NCBI RefSeq assembly: GCF_902506535.1
Contig: NZ_LR733827.1
Coordinates: forward strand, 1,931,176 to 1,995,175
From: Pseudomonas sp. 8Z
GTDB taxonomy: Bacteria > Pseudomonadota > Gammaproteobacteria > Pseudomonadales > Pseudomonadaceae
Length of the DNA stretch: 64,000 nt
Reading direction: 5' to 3'
The notes below the pieces were generated by a model. It searched no databases, was not told the DNA's origin, and saw only the letters and a program-made list of their open reading frames with translations. Both the position numbers and the translations under genes were made by a program. Shown piece by piece: positions 56,964 to 64,000 of the stretch (positions are counted from its first letter, which is position 1; every line of letters begins with the position of its first letter).

Positions 56964-58436
56964 ATGAGCCACTCGCCCGCCCTGCCCTTCGATCTTTCCG
57001 GCATTCACCTGCAGCCTGGCCAGGGCCTGGCTCGTCAGCTCTACCAGGCGCTGCGCGAGCGCATCCTCGATGGTCGCCTGGTGGGCGGTACGCGCCTGCC
57101 TGCCAGCCGTGAATTGGCCCAGTTGCTCGGGATTTCACGCAATACGGTGACGCGCGCGCTCGATCAGCTCTATGCCGAGGGTTATGTCGCCGGCCGCGTC
57201 GGCGATGGCACCTATGTCGCCGAGCTTGTGCGCCAGCGCCCCCTGCCCGCGCCGACGCCAAGCAATGTGTACGGCAGCCCGGCCCTGCAACGCCTGCAAC
57301 AGCACCACCTGACACCGCCGCCGGTGGAGGCGCCACGCGCGTTTCGCATTGGTGTGCCGGCCTTTGATCTGTTCCCTTTCCAGACCTGGGCGCGCCTGCA
57401 GGCGCGCTTCTGGCGCAAGCCCGCGCTGGCGCGTCTGGGCTATGGCGATCCGGCGGGTGATTGGCGTCTACGCGAGCTGATTGCCGTCTATCTGCGCAAT
57501 GCACGTGGGCTGGAGTGCGACCCGCGGCACATCGTCATCACCTGCGGCGCGCAGCAGGCCATCAGCCTGTGCGCGCAATTGCTGATCCAGCCGGGTGACC
57601 GCGTGGCGGTGGAAAGCCCAGGCTACGGCGCTGCCGGGCATGCCTTCGCCGTGGCCGGTGCGCAAGTGTGCGGCGTAGCACTGGATAACGAGGGGCTGCA
57701 GGTCGAGGCGCTGCAAGGGATCGACGGCTGCCGCCTGGTGTATCTGACGCCATCGCACCAATACCCGACCGGCGTGACCCTGTCGCTGCCTCGGCGCCTG
57801 GCGCTGCTGGAGTGGGCCAAGCGCGAGGGCGGCTGGATCGTCGAGGATGACTACGATGGCGAATACCGCTACAGCGGCACGCCTCTGGCACCGTTGGCGG
57901 CGTTGGATCGGCAGCAGCGGGTGATCTACGTCGGCACCTTCGGCAAGCTGGCTTTCCCTGCCCTACGCCTCGGCTACCTGGTGTTGCCGCCCTCGCTGGC
58001 CGGGGCCTTCGCCCAGCGTCTGGCGCTGGACATGCGCCATATGGAGATCGGCACCCAGGCGGTGATGGCCGAGTTCATCGCCGCCGGGCACTTCCAGCGA
58101 CATATCCGACGCATGCGCCAGGCGGCCAGAGCGCGGCGCGACACCCTGCTGCGTGAGTGGCCGCAGGCGATTCCCGGCTGCGCGCCGTTACCCGCCGTGG
58201 AGGCTGGGTTGCACCTGTGTGTGAGAGTGGCGAGCCTGGCTCGCGAGCAGGAACTGGTCAGTACCGCGCGGGCTGCTGGAGTCGAGATGAACGGCTTGAG
58301 CGGCTACTGGTTGCCCGATAGTCAGGTGCCGGAGGATGCCCGCGCCGGCCTGGTGCTGGGTTTTGCCGCCGTGCCCGAGGTGCAGATCATCGATGCCGTG
58401 CAGCGGCTCCGGCAGGCCTGGAAGCTCTGTTTGTAG
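56964..58436 (+). CDS. MocR-family GntR/aminotransferase-like regulator (PdxR-like)
   Basis: 490 aa. The N-terminal GntR winged helix (about 10-80: LARQLYQALRERILDGRLVGG, GISRNTVTRALDQLY) is fused to a PLP fold-type I domain. The PLP lysine is in VGTFGKLAFPALRLGYL and the SH/QYPTG block is present. It should sense PLP or an amino acid. MSHSPALPF at 56964 is preferred over an ATG 30 nt upstream, which would swallow the inverted motif. The stop TAG lies inside a half REP at 58433-58455. Divergent from paiB, which it may control. Confidence 0.9.
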   Translation: MSHSPALPFDLSGIHLQPGQGLARQLYQALRERILDGRLVGGTRLPASRELAQLLGISRNTVTRALDQLYAEGYVAGRVGDGTYVAELVRQRPLPAPTPSNVYGSPALQRLQQHHLTPPPVEAPRAFRIGVPAFDLFPFQTWARLQARFWRKPALARLGYGDPAGDWRLRELIAVYLRNARGLECDPRHIVITCGAQQAISLCAQLLIQPGDRVAVESPGYGAAGHAFAVAGAQVCGVALDNEGLQVEALQGIDGCRLVYLTPSHQYPTGVTLSLPRRLALLEWAKREGGWIVEDDYDGEYRYSGTPLAPLAALDRQQRVIYVGTFGKLAFPALRLGYLVLPPSLAGAFAQRLALDMRHMEIGTQAVMAEFIAAGHFQRHIRRMRQAARARRDTLLREWPQAIPGCAPLPAVEAGLHLCVRVASLAREQELVSTARAAGVEMNGLSGYWLPDSQVPEDARAGLVLGFAAVPEVQIIDAVQRLRQAWKLCL

Positions 58437-58590
58437 GAGGGGCTTCAGCCGCGATCTGTGTGCCTGCAATCTGCACGCAAAAGGGTGTTCGCGGAGTATT
58501 GGGTCAATAGTCCTGATACCGGACGGGCAATACGGTGTTGGTTGTTCTGTTGTCAGTTCCGAATTGCCGCGTTTTTGCTGATGTTTCTGG

Positions 58591-58835
58591 TTTCGCCCTC
58601 CCGGGCGAGTCACTTTGCGGGCAAAGTAACCAAAACCTCCGCCCTTTCATCCGGCCCTCGCTGCGCGAGGGTTCGCTCACTCCATCGCCGTTCCAGAGGC
58701 CCGCCGCGGTGGGCCATCCCTGGCCCATCGCGGCTCTCGCGACATCCATGTCGTTCAACCTCTTCCACGACGATTCCGTTCGCCCTCCTGGGCGGGCTCT
58801 GCACGCGCCTAAACCTGCGGTAACCCAGAATTAGC
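58591..58835 (+). repeat. Intergenic repeat family, copy A
   Basis: It shares with copy B, in the same order, TTTCGCCC, GGGCGA, AAAGTAA, CATCCGG, CTCGCT, TCACTCC, GGCCATCC, TGGCCC, CATCCATG and GCGCCT. Such multi-copy sequences are common between genes in pseudomonads and xanthomonads and yield spurious basic proteins. Confidence 0.65.
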
Positions 58836-58988
58836 GTGGAGTGATTGAACATGAAGTCAGCCATAGGGCTGACCGGCATGCCGACTGCAAGCCGGCAAGC
58901 TGTTCAATGCATGAAACTGCGCGAATGAAACTATTGGTTTAATTCGACAGCCAAATCGAGGCTCCATAGCTACCAGAGCACGCCGGGC

Positions 58989-59276
58989 ATGCTCGGAATA
59001 ACTGTACGTTCAGGCGCGCTAACTCCCCCTTCAGGAGGCCGAACGTAGGCATTGCGCAGGGGGCGAGCGGCATGGATGCCGCGAGATACCGATGGCGGCC
59101 CCGCTTGAAGGGCCATGGATGGCCCTTGCAAGCCGACCCCGGAGCGGTGCCGGAGTGAGGGAAGTCGAGCGAAGCGAGACCCGGATGGTGGGGGTGCGTT
59201 TCTTTTGCTTACTTTTCTTTGTGCTGGGCGGCAATCCGAGCTCAAAGAAAATTGAGTCGCCCGAGGGGGCGAAACC
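58989..59276 (-). repeat. Intergenic repeat family, copy B (inverted)
   Basis: On the minus strand it follows the block order of copy A but with lower identity and extra sequence (CTTACTTTTCTTTGTGCTGG region). Gene-like frames here are shadows of the repeat. Confidence 0.65.
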
Positions 59277-59380
59277 CGGAGTATCCGAATACACCGTAGC
59301 GGCGTCCAGAACACCAAAAAACAAACAAACTTACCCGCCCGGTATCAACACCGACTGCCCCCCAATATTTCGCGAAGAAT

Positions 59381-59407
59381 AAAAAAAGGGATGGTCGTGG
59401 CCATCCC
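59381..59407 (-). terminator. Intrinsic terminator after gltP
   Basis: GGGATGG with CCATCCC forms the stem, and a run of seven A on the plus strand gives the T-tract on the minus strand. Confidence 0.9.
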
Positions 59408-59448
59408 AAAGTGGAGAGGCTGGTGAGGCCTCCTATGAAAAGCGTTGC

Positions 59449-60702
59449 TCAGGCCGCGTTGTCGCTGTTGTAGATATCGCGATCCAGCTCTTTCTCGCTA
59501 TTGCCCACCAGGGTAGTGGTCATCAGGTCACCGGCCACGTTCACCGTGGTGCGCGCCATGTCGAGGATGCGGTCGATACCGGCGATCAGCGCCACGCCTT
59601 CCAGCGGCAGGCCCACCGAGCTTAGTACCAGGCCGAGCATGATCAGACCCGCGCCAGGAATACCGGCAGTGCCGATGGATGCCAGGGTGGCGGTCAGAAT
59701 GATCATCAGGTATTGGCCGGCATTGAGGTCGATGCCGAAGGCCTGGGCGATAAACAGCGCCAGTACGCCCTGGTAGATGGCGGTGCCGTCCATGTTGATG
59801 GTGGCGCCGACCGGCAGCACGAAGCCTGCCACGCCTTGCGAGACGCCGAGGTTCTTGCGCGCGCACTCGATGGACACCGGCAGGGTGCCGGAGCTGCTCG
59901 AAGTACTGAAGGCCACTGCCAACGCCGGGGCGATGCCACGGAAGAAACGCAGCGGGCTGAGGCGTGCCAGGCCGCCGATCAGGCCGCCGTAGATCAGCAG
60001 CAGATGAGCCAGACTGGCCAGGTAGATCACCCCGATCACGCCGGCCAGTGGCAGCAACACCTCGATGCCATGGGAGGCAACCACGCCGGCGATCAGCGCG
60101 AACACGCCGATGGGGGCGAAGCGCATCACCAGGTCGGTGAGCTTGTAGAGCACTTCGGCCAGGCTGTCGAACAGGCGAATCGCCGGTGCGGCCTTCTCGC
60201 CCACCAGGTTCATGCTCACGCCCAGGGCGATGGCGAAGACGATGATCTGCAAGATGTTGCCTTCGGCGAAGGCAGTCACCGGGTTGGTCGGCACCAGGCC
60301 TACCAGAATTTGCACCAGCGACGGCGCCTGCTTGGCCTCTGCGCTGCCGCTGGCGACCATGTGCATGCCTTCACCGGGGCTGAACAGGGTGCCGAACAGC
60401 AGGCCGATACTTACCGCGAAGGCAGTGGTAATCAGGTAGATGGTGATGGTTTTGACGCTGATGCGCCCAAGTTTTGCGCTGTCGCTCATGGCGGTGATGC
60501 CCGCCACCAGGGAAATGAACACCAGCGGCACGATCAGCATTTTGATCGCATTGAGAAACAGCGTCCCGACCGGCATCAGCGCCTGGGCGCCGCTTTTGAA
60601 CAGCATGCCGACGACGACACCGAGCGCCAGGCCGACGAGGATCTGCTGCCACAGCGGCACGCGGGCCAGGAAGGAAGGGGAAGCGGTTTTGCTCTGACTC
60701 AT
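59449..60702 (-). CDS. gltP: Dicarboxylate/amino acid:cation symporter (DAACS, GltP-like)
   Basis: 417 aa, glutamate-transporter fold. Hairpin-loop motif SSSSGTLP, then GATINMDGTAIYQG, ASIGTAGIPGAG and DRILDMARTTVNVAGD carry cation and substrate contacts. It should take up glutamate/aspartate or a C4-dicarboxylate with H+ or Na+. Next to aspA and a LysR gene, so aspartate or fumarate is a likely substrate. Confidence 0.93.
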   Translation of the reverse strand: MSQSKTASPSFLARVPLWQQILVGLALGVVVGMLFKSGAQALMPVGTLFLNAIKMLIVPLVFISLVAGITAMSDSAKLGRISVKTITIYLITTAFAVSIGLLFGTLFSPGEGMHMVASGSAEAKQAPSLVQILVGLVPTNPVTAFAEGNILQIIVFAIALGVSMNLVGEKAAPAIRLFDSLAEVLYKLTDLVMRFAPIGVFALIAGVVASHGIEVLLPLAGVIGVIYLASLAHLLLIYGGLIGGLARLSPLRFFRGIAPALAVAFSTSSSSGTLPVSIECARKNLGVSQGVAGFVLPVGATINMDGTAIYQGVLALFIAQAFGIDLNAGQYLMIILTATLASIGTAGIPGAGLIMLGLVLSSVGLPLEGVALIAGIDRILDMARTTVNVAGDLMTTTLVGNSEKELDRDIYNSDNAA

Positions 60703-60790
60703 GTGGTTATTACCCGGATTGTCATTGTTTTGGGGCCGTCCGCTTGGCCTGAGTGTATTGCCCGGTGCTTGAGTACCTTCGCGGGCCTAA

Positions 60791-60823
60791 ATGAATACGC
60801 CGCCCAATGGGCGGCGTATTCAT
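60791..60823 (-). terminator. Long perfect inverted repeat after aspA
   Basis: 15-bp stem ATGAATACGCCGCCC with GGGCGGCGTATTCAT and loop AAT, 9 nt after the aspA stop. No T-run follows, but the stem is strong enough to mark a transcript end. Confidence 0.75.
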
Positions 60824-60831
60824 GTGAGCGA

Positions 60832-62256
<1,425 letters not shown>

Positions 62257-62353
62257 GATGAGACAGACTCTCTGGGAGATGCGGCAAGTGCCGCGATGCC
62301 CTTAGATTAGGCGCTCTACCGATATTTTCGCCAATGCCGTTGCTTGCTGGGTC

Positions 62354-62368
62354 ATGCAAGATCGGCAT
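62354..62368. promoter_or_regulatory. LysR-type T-N11-A candidate operator
   Basis: ATGCAAGATCGGCAT has mirrored arms ATGC/GCAT and the T-N11-A spacing, in the divergent aspA-lysR gap. Plausible binding site of the adjacent regulator. Confidence 0.45.
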
Positions 62369-62407
62369 AATGTTGCCGTGACGTCCGCATGACTTCGGAC
62401 GTACCGC

Positions 62408-62428
62408 GTAGCCCGGATGCAATCCGGG
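62408..62428 (+). repeat. Single copy of gtagcccggatgcaatccggg
   Basis: A 21-nt sequence identical to the left arm of the inverted repeat at 22122-22182. Here no mirrored arm is seen. Confidence 0.9.
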
Positions 62429-62470
62429 AGTGCCAATTCAAGCCCCGGTCTTGCTCATGCGGAGCCTGCA

Positions 62471-63376
62471 ATGAACCTGGAAACCAAATGGCTGGAAGAT
62501 TTCGTCACCCTGGCCGCCACGCGCAGCTTCTCCCAGGCCGCCGAAAAACGCTTCGTCACCCAGCCCGCCTTCAGCCGCCGCATTCGTAGCCTGGAGAACA
62601 GCCTGGGGCTGACCCTGGTGGATCGCTCCTGCACGCCGATCGAACTGACCGAGTCCGGCAAACTGTTTTTGGTCACCGCCCGCAGCCTGGTCGAGCAACT
62701 CGGTGAAGTGGTGCGGCACCTGCATCATCTGGAGGGCCAGCAGGGCGAAGTGCTGCAGATCGCTGCCGCGCACTCGCTGACCCTGGGCTTCTTCCCGCCC
62801 TGGATCGCAGCTCTGCGGCGTGATGGCCTACCGCTCAACACCCGTCTGGTAGCGACCAATGTGGGCGAGGCGGTGCACTCGCTACGCGAAGGCGCCTGCG
62901 ACCTGATCCTCGCCTACTACGACCCCGACGCGGCGCTGCAGATGGACCCGCAAATCTTCCCCTCCCTGCACCTGGGCACCACCGCCATGCTGCCGGTGTG
63001 CGCCACCGGCGAGGATGGCGCGCCGCTGTTCGACCTCGACAGCGGCCAGGCCATCCCACTGCTGGCTTACAGCGCCGGCGCCTTCCTTGGGCGCTCGGTG
63101 AACCTGCTGCTGCGCCAGCGCGTGCTGCGTTCGACCACGGTGTACGAAACCGCCATGGCCGACAGCCTCAAGAGCATGGCCCTGCAAGGCATGGGCGTGG
63201 CCTGGGTGCCGCGCCTGTCGGTCACCGCCGAACTGGCGCGGGGCGAGCTGGCCATCTGCGGCGGCGAGCACTGGCAGATCCCGCTGGAAATCCGCCTGTA
63301 CCGCTGCGCCCTGGTGCGCAAGGCGGCGGTGCGCTTGCTCTGGCGCAAGTTGGAGACGGGGGAGGTTGGGGGGTGA
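62471..63376 (+). CDS. LysR-family transcriptional regulator
   Basis: 301 aa. The N-terminal winged HTH (about 4-63: LEDFVTLAATRSFSQAAEKR, TQPAFSRRIRSLENSLGLTLVDR) is followed by a periplasmic-binding-like effector domain. MNLETKWLEDFV at 62471 with GGAG 7 nt upstream is chosen as start. Divergent from aspA and near gltP, so control of aspartate use is likely, but the effector is unknown. Confidence 0.93.
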   Translation: MNLETKWLEDFVTLAATRSFSQAAEKRFVTQPAFSRRIRSLENSLGLTLVDRSCTPIELTESGKLFLVTARSLVEQLGEVVRHLHHLEGQQGEVLQIAAAHSLTLGFFPPWIAALRRDGLPLNTRLVATNVGEAVHSLREGACDLILAYYDPDAALQMDPQIFPSLHLGTTAMLPVCATGEDGAPLFDLDSGQAIPLLAYSAGAFLGRSVNLLLRQRVLRSTTVYETAMADSLKSMALQGMGVAWVPRLSVTAELARGELAICGGEHWQIPLEIRLYRCALVRKAAVRLLWRKLETGEVGG

Positions 63377-63546
63377 GGTATCGGCGATGGTGCTTCGGAT
63401 TATGCCTATGGCTAGTCCAGATTATGGGGAGAAATATCGACAGTCCCATTTACAAAGTTAAAAAACTATTTTGCGCTGAGCCTAGAAAGGCTAAGGGATT
63501 TCAAGCATGTCTCAAAGCGAGTCGTTTAATGATTTGTCTGAAGTAA
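63377..63546. other. AT-richer intergenic segment, nothing recognised
   Basis: This stretch after the LysR gene is less GC-rich than its surroundings (for example AGTTAAAAAACTATTTTGCGC) and has no convincing gene. It could be a remnant of transferred DNA. Confidence 0.4.
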
Positions 63547-63616
63547 GTAGCCTGGGTAGAGCGCAGCGAAACCCGGTGGTCGGCTGATGGGTTTCGCGCT
63601 GCTCTACCCATCCTAC
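63547..63616. repeat. Imperfect hairpin gtagcctgggtagagcg/ctctacccatcctac
   Basis: Near-mirrored arms of about 28 nt meet in a short loop. The sequence type is widespread between genes in pseudomonads. Confidence 0.85.
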
Positions 63617-63686
63617 GGTTCTGTAACGCTGCCAGGCGGTGCAAACATCCGGGTGTATGTCTGGGTGTCCTGCTAGGCATGGACTG

Positions 63687-63747
63687 TCGCGGCTAAAGCC
63701 CCTCCCACGGTGTTTGCATGGCGCTGTGGGAGGGGCTTTAGCCGCGA
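63687..63747. repeat. REP hairpin with perfect 22-bp arms
   Basis: The left arm 63687-63708 (TCGCGGCTAAAGCCCCTCCC plus AC) is mirrored exactly by 63726-63747, with a 17-nt loop. Same family as 29851-29891, 22210-22230 and 58433-58455. Confidence 0.93.
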
Positions 63748-64000
63748 GCTTTTGCAGGCGAAGGCTCTACGCGTGCTGACCTGCGCCCCACAGAAAAGCC
63801 CGCTACGCCAGGCGCAGTAAGTAGCCTGGGTAGAGCGCAGCGAAACCCGGTAGCCGGTTGACGGGTTTCGCGTTGCTCTACCCATCCTACGGTTCTGTAA
63901 CGCTGCCAGGCGGTGCAAACATCCGGGTGTATGTCTGGGTGTCCTGCTAGGCATGGACTGTCGCGGCTAAAGCCCCTCCCACGGTGTTTGCATGGCGCTG

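Larger units (their letters stand above)
58437..59380. other. Long non-coding gap holding repeats, no gene
   Basis: No credible gene is seen in about 950 bp between the MocR gene and the gltP terminator. It contains a half REP (58433-58455) and two diverged copies of one repeat family in opposite orientation (58591-58835 and 58989-59276). Open frames in it have repeat-type composition. Confidence 0.7.
63547..64000. repeat. 274-bp tandem repeat (first copy complete, second cut by window end)
   Basis: Copy 1 spans 63547-63820. Copy 2 starts at 63821, and its visible 180 bases match copy 1 with five differences, all transitions, clustered in the apical part of the first hairpin. Each unit contains a GTAGCCTGGGTAGAGC-type hairpin and a REP hairpin. 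More copies may lie beyond the window. Confidence 0.95.

Noticed and set aside
58970..59317. Small basic proteins in the MocR-gltP gap
   Set aside because: They fall wholly within the repeat copies and have no start context; this composition is a known artefact of these repeats.
63673..63954. 93-codon minus-strand frame at the window end
   Set aside because: It lies in the tandem repeat, and is open only because the units lack stops in that frame.

Overview
This is a high-GC gammaproteobacterial chromosome segment that I assign to Pseudomonas in the broad sense. The order glyS-glyQ-tag-lpxL-pilZ and trkA-rsmB-fmt-def-tsaP-dprA-tsaC-qor-hemF-aroE matches the region just right of the origin in P. 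aeruginosa (PA0005 to PA0025). The order diguanylate cyclase-EEP hydrolase-dsbA-cytochrome c4-c5-engB-ersA-polA-DUF2782-thrB matches the segment just left of it (PA5487 to PA5495). A P. mendocina/P. oleovorans-like lineage is possible, but I cannot fix the species from the sequence. No rRNA, tRNA, IS element, prophage or CRISPR array was seen.

Layout. (1) 1-6850: the 3' part of a type I restriction-modification locus: truncated hsdS, an AlbA_2/Schlafen-type ATPase-like protein with a heptad-repeat linker, hsdR, and a strong terminator. hsdM must lie to the left. (2) 6934-10691, minus strand: phospholipid genes (CdsA-like, acyltransferase, CDP-alcohol phosphatidyltransferase, PlsC) and gmhB. 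(3) 10773-33178: glycyl-tRNA synthetase, tag, an FMN oxidoreductase-like protein, LpxL, PilZ, the mprF/acvB aminoacyl-phosphatidylglycerol pair, a C40 peptidase, yhhQ behind a preQ1 riboswitch, trkA, rRNA/tRNA/protein maturation genes (rsmB, fmt, def, tsaC), tsaP, dprA, qor, hemF (Anr box) and aroE. (4) 33394-44579: Cry-DASH, then the dgc-to-thrB segment with the ErsA small RNA. (5) 44642-46079: two cytochrome oxidase copper-assembly genes (SCO, CtaG) with no oxidase genes. (6) 46394-63376: an accessory region rich in transport and catabolism of Gln/Glu/Asn/Asp/Ala (AEC carrier, glutaminase, a gamma-glutamyltransferase-family enzyme, asparaginase, AlsT, GltP, AspA) with XRE, MocR, PaiB and LysR regulators, two GNATs and a zapB-like/zapA pair. 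(7) 63377-64000: non-coding, a 274-bp tandem repeat built from REP-like hairpins.

How it fits together. Most genes are housekeeping: translation start and end processing, tRNA charging and modification, heme and shikimate synthesis, envelope lipids. The most notable regulatory features are a translational preQ1-I riboswitch whose pseudoknot uses the Shine-Dalgarno of yhhQ, an AlgU-type promoter driving an ErsA homologue between polA and engB, and an intrinsic terminator placed between def and fmt. Several REP-like families occur between genes, and two of them supply the stop codon of a neighbouring gene. Statements about GC content are by eye; all homology calls rest on motif recognition, not on a database search.
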